Made by a program: the position numbers and the translations under genes. From Linanthus parryae (Eukaryota; Streptophyta; Magnoliopsida; Ericales; Polemoniaceae), in the NCBI GenBank assembly GCA_023055425.1, contig JALGPY010000004.1, positions 59,667,718 through 59,731,717 on the forward strand: a stretch of 64,000 nt of DNA, given 5' to 3'. The first letter of the stretch is position 1. Each line of letters starts with the position of its first letter. The notes under the pieces were generated by a model, which had not been told where the DNA came from, did not search any database, and saw only the letters and a list, made by a program, of their open reading frames with translations. Positions 45,309-56,668 of this stretch are shown in pieces.

Positions 45309-46840
45309 ATGACTGATAGACCACATCAATACTACACCAAGAGAAATCGTCAAGTACCGATGGCAGCCCCAAACAACAACAACACAACATGGAGCAGTTC
45401 TTTGCTCAATTTGCTCAAATGGATCAGAACATGAACCAAGGAGAGCCGAATGCAGCCAACTGGGCGAAGAAAGTGGCCGACATGAAGCCTGGGAACTTTA
45501 CAGGCAATGAGGATCCTGTTGAGCTTGAAGACTGGATCGATGAGATGGATAAGGTCCTCGAGTTAGTTGAGTGCCCTGAAAACTGCAAGTTTGTTTGCGC
45601 GGCATTCTACCTGAATAATGAAGCAAATATATGGTGGAGGAGCACACGTCAGAACTTTTTGGCTCAACCCAATTTCAATTGGGAGGCTCTTCAGACTGCA
45701 CTTCGCACTCGCTTCTATCCTGACCATGTCCAGGATCAGAAGTACATCGACTTTGTGAATCTGACACAGGGGAATGGTTCTGTGACCGAGTACTTTAAGA
45801 AGTTCATGGAACTATCCCGATTCGCAGGTCAGTTGATGCCTGATGAGGCGACCAAGGTTAGGAAATTCATGTCAGGTCTGCAACTCCATCTGCAGAAAGA
45901 CTTGATGTGCAGAATATACGATACTCTTCAGGAGACATATGACAGAGCTGCAGCTGTTTGGCGCATTCAAGAGGCGCAAGATGAGAAGCGAGGAAAGCGC
46001 AAGATTGAGAGTGTTGGAAGCTATGGCAACAACCAGGGAAGGAACAACCGGAGTAGTCAGGACAAGAGGTTCAAGCCCAAACAGGGAGGAAGTAACCAGG
46101 GTCAGTACCGTGGTAACAAGCAGAACAATGGAGATGATCCACCTCGCCGTTACATCTGCAAGAAGTGTCAGCAGAATCATCCAGGAAAGGACTGCCAAGG
46201 CAACCTTGTCAATTGCCACAACTCCGGCAAGAAAGGTCACCGTGCTTTTGAGTGCGGAGTGCGACCAACTGGGGAACCAGGGAGGAAATTATCAAGGAAA
46301 CCGGCAGTTCAACAACAACAATCACGACGGAAACATGAACTATGGGAACCGAAACTACCAGAATAATGGGGGCAACAATTATGGCAGGCAGCAAGTGAAC
46401 AACCAGGGTAATGGAAGGAACAATGGAGTTCAGAACAGGAATGGGAACAACAACGCTCCAGCTAATGCCAACAACAACAACGGGACTAGTACAGCAGGAA
46501 CCGAAGCACAGAACATGAATGTTGCACGAATTGCTGTCATGAGAAGGACTGAGGCAGAAGCAGCAAATGGAGTAGTCACTGGTACATTTCTTGTCCATGA
46601 TCAACCAGCATTCACTCTATTTGATTCTGGAGCATCGTATTCATTTATTTCGTCATCTTTTGTGGAAAAGTTGAGTCTCAATAAGCCGTCTAGAATATCC
46701 ATCCCGGTAGCTACCCCAACCGGTCATATAACAGTTTGTGATACCATATTTGAAGGGGTAGAAGTTAAGATCCTGGCTAGTACCTTGCCAGCGAATCTAA
46801 TACAATTTGATCTTGGGGGATAGAAGTTATATTGGGAATG
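45309..46840 (+). pseudogene. Tekay-B gag and start of protease (broken)
   Basis: ATG at 45309 (MTDRPHQYYTKRN, as in Tekay-A). A frame change in the Asn-rich stretch near 45385 leads to 45389-46366 with the gag core (WIDEMDKVLELVECPE, ANIWWRSTRQN, RTRFYPDHV). Knuckles are CKKCQQNHPGKDC and CHNSGKKGHRAFEC. In the second one the second Cys is Ser. A further shift near 46270 leads to the Asn/Gly-rich tail and the protease motif LFDSGASYSFISSSFVEK, then a lost base near 46819. The solo LTR sits just after, within GMDW. Confidence 0.88.
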
Positions 46841-46845
46841 GATTG

Positions 46846-48258
46846 TGTAACGACCCGGTCATAATTTTAATAATAAATTATCGATTTACGATAAAAATCA
46901 CTGTTTACTCAACCCGTCTGACACTTTCAGACGTCCAAAACTCAATTACCAGGACACAGTCCACCAGATAACATTTTTAATCAAATTTCTGATAAACTGG
47001 TACGTGGCTGAAATTACTAAAAAGTTACATCAGCTGGTCAAAAATGACATTTTTTATAAATAACTGCCAAAAATATTAATTTACAAAAATCTCTAAAAAC
47101 AGCTAAAAACAATTATTTTAGCTAAATAATTCACTTTTTAGAAATTACTCCGCTATCCAGTCGCGCTCCAGGTCAACCTGTAAAACAGAGGGGTGAGCCA
47201 AACAGCCCAGCAGGTACCGCCTAACCACTGGCGTAGAAATCTAAAATATACTTAACACAACAATCAGTTATTACACATCAGCATGCGGTACCAAATACAC
47301 AAACAACGTGATTTATCAATCACCAGGCACTCAACAGATAGCTTAAAAACAGTAAGATTCACATCAGCAGTATAAACAGAGATACACCGTAACTGGAGGA
47401 AACTTAGAGATTAGATTTATCCTACCTGATATGACTCCCAAAATACAAAAAAAGATGGCCGATTGAAGCATAGAGTAAAACGCTAAACTCACTGTCATGA
47501 AATTAATCTTCATTTGCATGGCCATAAACCCATAACTCTTACTGACATAGGGAAATATTGTTCTTAGAAATCACCAAACATCTCTCACCCTCTATTTTTC
47601 GTTGACACCATCACCATATCTACCCTTCAAATGAAGGAAAAACTATATGAAAGTAGACATTAAACTGAGAAGGAAAACCTCTGTAATAGGAAACGGTTCC
47701 TCAGAAAGTACACTAAGCCCCCATTATTTGTAGACAACTACACATTGTTATCTACAAAAGTTAACATGGGCACACCTTTTTGGAAGTCCAACGGCTGACA
47801 TGCAGCTACTAAGCATGCAAAACTTGCTATCAATTTAATTATTCTCCAAGTAAGAAAACTGATTAAATCTTATCTTCCACATCCACCTAGTACATGGTTT
47901 CATTTCTCATTAAGAAAATTCACCTACTATTGCCACACTAGATTACAAGACTATAGCATCATCAAGAAGTACTCCATCATTTGAACAAAAAAAAAGTACA
48001 CCTTCCACATGAAAATAAATATAACCATCACGTACTATATAACCCAAATGGTCATCAACATTGTGCACAAAAAATTCTAAAATAAGTTACTACAACCCAT
48101 GCATGATACATACATGCACGACCACGGACAAAATCACTATTTTTTTCGATCAATATATAACCATTTATTTAAATAGTATTGCACTAACACAACCACTAAC
48201 TCGCATTTAACAGAAAAATTACGTAAATATTTTTTTTAAAAAACACGGGGTCTTTACA
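46846..48258. mobile_element. Solo LTR of a gypsy-like element
   Basis: 1413 bp, TGTAACGACCC...GGGGTCTTTACA, flanked by GATTG (46841-46845, 48259-48263). It interrupts the protease motif of Tekay-B exactly. The end sequences resemble those of Tekay-type LTRs read on the opposite strand, so it may lie in minus orientation. There is no internal region and no gene. Confidence 0.88.
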
Positions 48259-48263
48259 GATTG

Positions 48264-51200
48264 GCTGGGTAAATATCGAGCAGTTATAGACTGTCACGAT
48301 CAGAAAATCAGGCTTAAAGGTCCAAAGGGAGAAAATGTTTTTTACCGTGGCATCACGAGGGAAACATGTATTAGACTAGTGTCAGCTTTGACCAGAGTCA
48401 ACCAAGTGAAGAAGGGGAATAGTGCTTATTTGTGTTATGTCCAAGACGTGTCTAAGAAGGAGAACGTGTTAGAAGAGATACCAATAGGCAAAGACTTTCC
48501 CGATGTATTCCCGGATGAGATTCCAGGAATGCCACCTAGAAGGGAGATTGAGTTCACTATGGACTTAGCACCTGGAACAGATCCAATCTCAAAGGCGCCG
48601 TACAAAATGGCACCGACAGAGTTGAAAGAACTAAAGGGTCAGTTGCAAGAGCTACTTCAGAAGGGTTATATAAGGCCAAGTGTGTTCCCTTGGGGCGCAC
48701 CTGTATTGTTTGTGAAGAAGAAAGATGGAAGCTTGAGGTTGTGCATCAACTATAGAGAGTTGAACAGCACAACGATCAAGAACAAATACCCTTTACCCCG
48801 AATTGATGACTTGTTTGATCAGTTGCAAGGGGCGAGTGTCTTCTCAAAGATAGACTTGAGATCAGGGTATCACCAGCTTCGGGTAGCCGAGAAGGACATC
48901 CCGAAGACAGCGTTTAGAACAAGGTATGGCCACTATGAGTTTACCGTTATGCCTTTTGGTCTAACTAATGCTCCCGCAGTATTTATGGATCTAATGAATC
49001 GTATTATGAGGACGTTTCTGGATCGGTTCGTGATCGTCTTTATTGATGACATCCTCGTTTACTCGAAGAGCGAGGAAGAGCATCAATAACATCTCAGGGA
49101 AGTGTTAGAAACTTTGAGACATGAGAAGTTGTATGCTAAGCTCTCGAAATGTGAGTTTTGGCTATATCAAGTTCCATTTCTGGGTCACATAATCTCAAAG
49201 GAATGGATATCCGTGGATCCAGGAAAGATTTCAGCAGTTAAGGACTGGACAACTACGAGGAATGTGTCAGAAATAAGAAGTTTTATGGGATTAGCAGGAT
49301 ATTACAGGCGTTTTGTAAAAGATTTCTCGAAGATCGCTAGATCGCTGACTACGCTAACCAAGAAGACGTAAAGTATCAGTGGAGCGAAGATTGTGAAGAA
49401 GCATTCCAGACATTGAAGGAAAAGTTGACTACAGCACCTGTGTTAGCTTTACCCAATGATTCTGGCGAGTTTGACGTTTACAGCGACACATCGAAGAAGG
49501 GTTTAGGATGCGTGCTTATGCAGGAAAGAAGGGTTATTGCATATGCTTCGAGACAGCTGAAAACTCGTGAAGAGAACTATGCTACGCATGATTTAGAGCT
49601 TGCAGCAATAGTTTTTGCACTGAAGATATGGAGGCATCACCTATATTGGTCAGTGTGTAGATTGTATACTGACCACAGCAATCTCAAGTACATCTTCACT
49701 CAGAAAGAGCTAAATAACAAGCAAAGACGTTGGCTGGAAATCATAAAGGATTATGACTTGCGTATCTAGTATCACGAAGAGAAGGCAAACGTAGTAGCTG
49801 ATGCGTTAAGCCGAAAATCGAGCCAAACTTTAGATACTATGCTAGTTTTGCCAGACCGGCTATGCCATGAGTTCCCAAAGCTCGAAATTGAAGTGGTGGA
49901 ACAAGGTGGAGTAAAGAATATCCTTGGGAATATGATGGTTGAGCCGGATGTCTTAGAAGAGATAAGGGATAACCAGCTAGGAGATGTGAAGCTGGAAAGG
50001 ATAAAGAAGAAGATTATAGAAGGTCAAGCAAAGGATTTTAAGATCCATGAGGATGGAAGTATCCGCTACAAGGGGAGATGGTGTGTGCCACACAAGTGTG
50101 CGGAAACCAAGGAGAAGTTTATGCGTGAAGCGCACAACATACCCTACTCAGTACATCCAGGGAGTGACAAATCTATAAGGATATAAAGAAGAATTTCTGG
50201 TGGCCCAACATGAAAAGGGAGGTAGCAGAATTTGTGGCAAGATGTATGACTTGTCAGAAGGTGAAATTTGAACTTAAAAGAATGGGAGGCTTAGTCCAAC
50301 CATAGGATGTCCCAGATTGAAAGTGGGATTCAATTTCTATGGATTTTGTGACTGCTTTGCCGACATCGAAGAATGGACTGAATCAGATTTGGGTCGTAGT
50401 GGATAGGTTGACCAAGACAGCAAGGTTCATTTCGATGAAGGATACATGGGATATGGAACAAAGAGCCGATGCGTATATGAGGAACATTGTGAGGTACCAT
50501 GGAGTACCAAGCTCTATAGTTTCCGACAGGGATCCCAACTTTCTTTCTCACTTCGGGAAAGCACTCCAGGAGACATTGGGAACACAGTTGAAATTCAGCA
50601 CGTCATTCCACCCTGCTACGGATGGACAATCTGAAAGAACGATTCAGACATTGGAGGATATGCTAAGGGCTTGTGTTATGGACTTTCAAGGTTCGTGGGT
50701 TGATAGATTACCTTTGATAGAATTCTCTTACAACAATAGTTACCACGCCAGTATTGGAATGGCACCTCACGAAGCGGTGTATGGTCCACAACTAATTGAA
50801 GAGATGACAGACCAGGTGAGACTTATCCAGCAGTGAATGAAGGCAGCTCATGATAGACAGAAGTCATACGCTGATCAGAAAAGGAGACCATTGGAGTTTT
50901 AAATTGGAGAAAAAGTATTCCTTAAAATTTCGCCTACTAAGGGAGTCATGAGATTCAATCATAAGGGGAAGTTGAGCCCGAAGTTCATTAGACCATATGA
51001 TGTCATAGAGAAGATTGGAGAAGTGGCTTATCGATTGAATCTACCATCAAATTTGGGTCGTGTTCATAATGTATTCCACGTATCTCAGCTGAAGAAGTAC
51101 GTGCCTGACCCATCCCATGTATTGGGTCCCGAACCAGTAGAATTGGATCCGTCTTTGAGTTATGAAGAACATCCTATTAAGATTCTAGACACCAAGACAA

Positions 51201-51460
51201 GGGACACCCGCAGCAAGAGTGTCAAGCTTGTAAAGGTCTTATGGACAAATCACCTCACTGAAGAGGCAACTTGGGAAGCGGAAGATGATATGAGGAAGAA
51301 GTATCCTCACTTTTTGACGAGGTACTTCGAGTTCCGAGGATGTAATCCTTCAATTTTTAATACAGAATTTCATATAGTATATTGCATATCATTCATGACC
51401 TTAGGTTTGCATTTAGTAGTTGTACCCATGAGTGGAGGTTCATACGTTGTTGGTTGTTGA
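48264..51460 (+). pseudogene. Tekay-B pol: RT, RNase H, integrase, chromodomain-like tail
   Basis: Closely follows Tekay-A pol. RT motifs are [20 protein letters not shown] and [10 protein letters not shown] (48379-49089). There is a TAA at 49087, a one-base loss near 49372, and RNase H ([21 protein letters not shown]) with a TAG near 49768. A base loss near 50170 falls in the HHCC region, and two stops occur near 50303 and 50318. The integrase core has [15 protein letters not shown] and DGQSERT. Two more stops lie near 50835 and 50900. The tail [18 protein letters not shown] follows, with an extended C-terminus to 51460. At least two frameshifts and six stops make it inactive. Confidence 0.88.
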
Positions 51461-51496
51461 GGATTTGGTTTAAGCTTCGAGGACGAAGCTCTCTTT

Positions 51497-51509
51497 AAGG
51501 AGGGAAGGA
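51497..51509 (+). promoter_or_regulatory. Polypurine tract of Tekay-B
   Basis: AAGGAGGGAAGGA directly before the 3' LTR start TGAAATACCC. Confidence 0.85.
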
Positions 51510-54500
51510 TGAAATACCCTATTTTGTGACTATGGGTATTTTGTGATATTATTATAAGTATTGGGGAGTTAAATTTAAATGTTGGAAGTTAATTATAATG
51601 GTTTGCTAGAGTTTGGGGATCTTTGTGTCTACTATCTAAAGTTGTTAGTGCCTTTAATTAAGTTGGGGGGAGGTAGTTGTCTTTTTACCTAAACTTATGG
51701 TGGGAAATGTTGGAATTGTGCCCTAGAGACAATCAATTAATTATGACAATATGTGGATTTACGATTCATTATTTTATCGATATGGAGATATGTTAACATG
51801 AATGAAGTCCTTACAATATAAGTGTTATATTCTTAAATATCCCTAGTCAATTATAATGATTAATGGGACAATCATCTATAGACTAGTATGGGGTTGGATC
51901 GATATGGAGATATCACGATCCAACACATGGGTATGCATTAGGAGTAATGGCATACTGGATGACCCACGACGAGAAGGATACATTAGATTATGTTGAAGTC
52001 ACAATCGCTTCTCGTAGTGCTAATAATATTGCAATCCTTAGACTTGAAGTCACTAGATACTCTAGTTGTGAAATATTTTGCTTTGATGTTATCAAACGTT
52101 ACACCGTAACTGGGTGACTATAAAAGTAGCTATCGGGCATGATAGGAAGCAAGCTTAGAGATCGTAGTGATGTAGATAGGATTTGTCCCTCCAACATAAT
52201 GGGAGTAAATATCCACGGCCACTCGAAGGATGAGGCTTATTGAATGTCTGGCCAGACTCAGATAAATCAATATGGAGATATTGATGTCATCTGCTAGTAT
52301 AAGCATATTCCCAGAATCGAAGAACTATGGATTGGATATACGAGTGTGACTATTTATGTCTCGTGTCCAATCCGGATATGGAGACAAAGGGATAGTGCAA
52401 TATGAGATATTGGGCACAAAAGGTTTGTCGGGATAACTGACTATTTCTATTAGTTGGGTGGCATGGATGTGTTGCTAGACACCGCTCCATGTTGGCAAAA
52501 GTTACTACCAACTAGATAGAAACCTATGGGGTCACACGTCAAATAGAGTAGAGCTAGATTTGGGATTAATTAATATTGATTAATTAATAGAAGGATCATT
52601 GTGCAACACCTTGCAAACTTAGTAGGACTAATATGCAAGGAAGAGAATAATTCTAGTTCGTGTAGAATTAGGAAACTCCTTTATGGAAACAACAAGGAGT
52701 TTTTGGATTATATAAAGGAGGCTCTAGCTTCCTTCCCACTTGATGTTAATGTTATTAGACATAACAAAGATAGTGGGAAAGAGCAAAAAGAGAGAGAGCA
52801 AGACACGCCTAGAGGCCGAACGCCCCTAGGCCCGTCCGCCCTTCCCGTCGGCGAAAAGAGGAGGCCGAACTCCTCCTTGTCCCTTTGTTGCATGATTCGT
52901 TCTTCCCTCTTCCTCCGGTTCAAGCTAGCACTTGTTGAAGGAAGAATCTAGATCTCACCTCTAGACGTGGATCAACCGTAGAGACGAGGACACTATTCTT
53001 CGTGTGATCTCCCAAATCATAAGGTACACAATACTATGTCCTTTATCATGTTATGATGTCTCCTCCTGACGATCCGTGGTGGGCTTTGAGTAGGATTAAT
53101 TTTGTTATTCCGCTGCGTTACCTACGTCAAACCCAACAGGAAAGTGTCTTTTCCCACATATTGGTATCATATTTTGACCTAATTTTCTTCATACGTAAAG
53201 TTTCCTATTCAAGAGGGTTCCCTTCCTTATGAGTTTGATTTTTATCCAACTCTAGTCAAAAAGCCCTCAATCCATATTTCTCTCTATCTCTCTCACGTCT
53301 CTCTCTCACTCTCCTGTCCCTCTCTCTCTCCCTCTCGGCAACAGCAGCAGCAGCGGCATCACCACCGCCGCCGCCTCTCTCTCTCTCTCAGGTTCGTCTC
53401 TCTCTCGATCTCTTTTCTTTTCTCTTCTTCACCTTCTCCGTCCGTTTCTTTTTCTTCTTCTTCTTATTCTTCGATTTTTTTTCTTCTTCTCCTTCATGCG
53501 TTGATTCCTCTTTTCTCTTGTTCGTTATTCACTTTAATCATCAAGTTGTATCATATGCTTCATCATTAATCACTTGATTATTCTTGTTCATGATAACCCG
53601 TGAACTCTAGTTTGTATAGGAGGTAAAATCAAGTTGAAACAATAGGATTAACTAGAAGTTATCACTTGTTTGAAGTGTTGGGTTGGTAGGACGAGTTGTA
53701 GTTGTCGGGTAATTGATTTAGAGTTGAAATCGAGACCGTTAGACACGTAATGTGATGATCTAGAGTTGATATACAATCTGTCCGGTCGCTAAAAGGTTGG
53801 AATTTGTCGTTATAGGACTGTTTTTAGTTGCCAGAAGTTGCTGAATTTGTCACTAATGCTGGTGGGTTTATTATATAGTGTCTATACATGGAAATTAGTT
53901 GGATTTTGGGAGTTTTAACACTCGTTCGTGACCTTGAACCTAAGTACATGTGCTTGAGAGGATTTGTGGTTGTGACTAGCGTAATGTAAGTCTAAGTTGC
54001 TAGTAATCTCCTTGTTTAAGATTAATTGGATTAGTGGATGTGAATCTTGAACCGGCTAGTAGAATTGTGTTGTTGACTTAGAACCAATCTTCATAACCAC
54101 TTCTGTATTGGTTTATTTGGGAATGTTAGGATGGTGTTAGAACCCTAACCCGTTGAGCGTCATATGCATATAGTATAGTTATGATTAGTATTATTAAAGT
54201 ATTGTAAATTGATTAGAGTATTGTTAACTTGTAGGCGACGAATTCACCGACGACGGGTACGTTGAGTGCTACGAGAGAGTCGTCGTAGTTGATTTGCTTT
54301 GAGGTAAGTAAACATGCCAGGCCTAGTGTGCCTATCTTCCTTCGTGTCGAATGATTTATTAATTTACGTCTCAAAATGATTTTATGTGTTACGTGCAAAT
54401 TCAAATATCTGTTTTACTTGCTAAATGTCTTTCTTGAAAATATCACCATGTTATAATAATGGACGATAACATAAAGTGGAAAAGTTGTGCGGGGACTTTT

Positions 54501-55263
54501 ATTATTGGTTACTATTGGCATTGGACATGTTCATTTCGGTCTTCCGTTCAATTTATTTTATTTAATCCGGCCGCACTTAGCCCCGGATAGCTCCCTGTAC
54601 TCACTCCTCTGGCCGCTAGCGTCTTTGGGGGTTGTCGACACTTAAGGTCTTGGATGCTTGCGAGATAGTTGGTTTCCCCGTCACAACAAATTAATAAGAT
54701 GGTTTTGGTTTTGATCATATCAATTAAAAATGAATCAATATGTGATTTTGGATTTTCTCTAATGGATAATAAATTGGTTTGGAAATATTATGGAAATCGG
54801 AACTCACATGTTTTATACGAGCGTCAAACTTTATTTCCGCTGTGTTTGAGAAGAACTCTTACTTGTAATTGATTCTTTGTTTTATAACTATCTCATCATC
54901 ATTTTACATGCTTGGGTGTTTATTTGTCAGTATTTATATGCTGATTTTGTACTGTGGTGTTTCTTTTATGTCTGCACCACATGTCTAGGTGGTGAGTATT
55001 TGGCTTAGCAGGGGACGCGATTCATCACCAAACTAATTAGTTAATTCATTTCAATGATTAGAACTCATGTGGTTATTCTAATACTTTAGTTTGTTTTATG
55101 CCCGCGTTTCAGGCACAAATATTTAAGTTGTAATAAGTATTGTTTGAAAACTTTATGGATTATTGCTTGGAAACCATCTTTAAACGTCTTTGTATCCGGG
55201 TTTAACCTCGGGTACGGAGTGACACCCCCGGGCCTCTGGCTTGGTCATTTTGGGGGTGTTACA
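51510..55263 (+). repeat. Tekay-B 3' LTR, interrupted by a solo LTR
   Basis: Pieces 51510-51717 and 53139-55263. Without the insertion and one TSD it is about 2.33 kb. It contains the CT-rich/CAG block (about 53275-53520) and is uninverted, so it serves as the reference for the 5' LTR inversion. Confidence 0.92.
51718..53138 (+). mobile_element. Copia-like solo LTR
   Basis: 1421 bp, TGTTGGAATTGTGCC...CAAACCCAACA, flanked by GGAAA (51713-51717, 53139-53143). A TATA-like GATTATATAAAGGAGG at about 52705-52720 suggests plus orientation. The short inverted TGTTGG/CCAACA ends are usual for plant copia LTRs. No internal region is present. Confidence 0.88.
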
Positions 55264-55268
55264 AGAAT

Positions 55269-56430
55269 ACTTTCTACCTAATGTCTCTACCTCCTCTAAA
55301 CAGTTTACACACTCTATGCTAACTGTTGAAGCTAAAGTTTTGTTCACAATCTTGATGAGGTGTGTAGTGCCTATGGAGAACTCAAAAGAGCTGGTGACTG
55401 ACATGGTATTATATTTGATGTATTTGATCCTGCATGGATATGAGATTGATCTTCCAACAATTATGATGGAACACATGCTCTACTCCCAGAACAAAGAAAG
55501 CACCCTTTGCCGTATGCTAATTTGCTTTCTGCATTCTTTCTTCACCTTGACCTTCCTACTTACAGAGAAGAAACCATTACCACTGGTATTGGTATGCTTG
55601 ATGAGAAAGCATTTGAGAGAATTGGTGTTGAGAAAACCAGTGATGGGATATGGAAGTTATACTTTGATCTATCTGAGAAGGATTTGCAATCCAAGAAGTT
55701 TTCTAAACCCAAGGCCTTGACCCCTCCTTGAAACCTATCATCTAAACCTCAAGACATTTCCATGGTGGTTCAAAGACTTGAAATTTTTGAGAAGGATATG
55801 GATGAGTTGAAGAAAAATCAGCATGATTTTGATACTGAGTTCAAGCAATTAAAGTATATGGTTGAAAACATCTTCAAGAGCATCGATGTACTTCATGTGG
55901 AAGAAGAAGTATCTCAGCCTGCAGAAGGTTCAAAGAAAGCTACAGAAGGTTCAACCAAAGAATTGTTCAGTGAGAGTACAACTCAGGAAGAGGCTACATG
56001 TGTGGTGGACAAAGGAAAATAAGTCATTCAGGAACATGGTGATGAAGAACAGGGACAAGCTGATGCTGGCAGTCCAGACTCTTGGATGTTGATCAAGGAT
56101 CTCAAGAAGAAGAAAAAGAAATTTTTCATTCCAGAGATAGTGACTGAAGCACAACTGTTTGAAGCAACTGGTGGTGCTAGTGGTCATCAGATCAAGAAGA
56201 AGAACAACAAGATGATGAGGATGATGAAGAAGATAGTAGAGAAGAAGATGTTGAGCCCAAGGGAGATGGAGACCCAACCCCTTAATCCTTGCTCTTCTTT
56301 CTTTCTTTTTCAAGGCCTTGAATCTCTCTTCAAAGTCTTGAAAATTTCTACCCTTCCAAAAAAAATCTCAGTTTTCCAGATATTGATCCAACATTTTCTC
56401 ATTGTTTTTTGATGAAAGTAAAAAAGGGGG
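55269..56430 (+). pseudogene. Sirevirus extra ORF, second part
   Basis: Resumes after the Tekay-B TSD with YFLPNVSTSSKQFTHSMLTV, AKVLFTILMRCVVPM and VLYLMYLILHGYEIDLPTIM. This matches the spaced pattern (AK-W...I...P...LLYAI..G..I) of the plant-transposon-type domain. After a frame change come TGIGMLDEKAFERIGVEKTS (55507-55731), a coiled-coil-like stretch (FEKDMDELKKNQHDFDTEFK, 55762-56022) and a Lys/Glu-rich tail with further breaks (56023-56412). Its role in the element is unknown. Positionally it is the env-like ORF of Sireviruses, but no signal peptide or membrane anchor is clear. Confidence 0.6.
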
Positions 56431-56437
56431 AGAAATG
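56413..56437 (+). promoter_or_regulatory. Upstream PPT-like tract of the Sirevirus
   Basis: GAAAGTAAAAAAGGGGGAGA lies about 230 bp before the 3' LTR. The AAAGGGGGAGA form is the typical Sirevirus PPT, while the tract adjoining the LTR is shorter. Confidence 0.6.
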
Positions 56438-56658
56438 TAGGTGTTATTTATTTAATTTTAGTACTTTTTATTTGGCTTAGAGATCTGGTTTAGATCAATA
56501 GGGTTCGCTAAACATTGCTATTGTTTTACATTGCAGAAATAAGTTGGATTACTTGGAAATCATGTGTTATAGTTTATTATCATGGATTCTTCTATGCTCT
56601 AATGAATATTTTTTGCAGAGATTCAGTCCCCACAAAGTTTTTGGTTTTGTCTTTCATC
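56438..56658 (+). other. Sirevirus sequence between the two purine tracts
   Basis: AT-rich, no gene seen. Confidence 0.45.
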
Positions 56659-56668
56659 AAAGGGAGAT
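56659..56668 (+). promoter_or_regulatory. PPT adjoining the Sirevirus 3' LTR
   Basis: AAAGGGAGAT directly before TGTAAGTTCA. Confidence 0.75.

Larger units (their letters stand above)
41097..55263 (+). mobile_element. Tekay-B: second Tekay-type gypsy element, decayed and rearranged
   Basis: TGAAATACCCC...GGGGGTGTTACA with AGAAT duplicated (41092-41096, 55264-55268). It lies within the Sirevirus extra ORF. Gag and pol are closely related to Tekay-A but the LTRs and leader are not. The element carries a solo LTR in its protease region (46846-48258), another in its 3' LTR (51718-53138), and an inversion of 1.7 kb in its 5' LTR. Many frameshifts and stops indicate it is much older than Tekay-A. 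Confidence 0.92.

Noticed and set aside
52601..52951. 116-codon ORF in the copia-like solo LTR
   Set aside because: Lies across the TATA-like box and the leader region of the LTR. No domain; ordinary LTR sequence.
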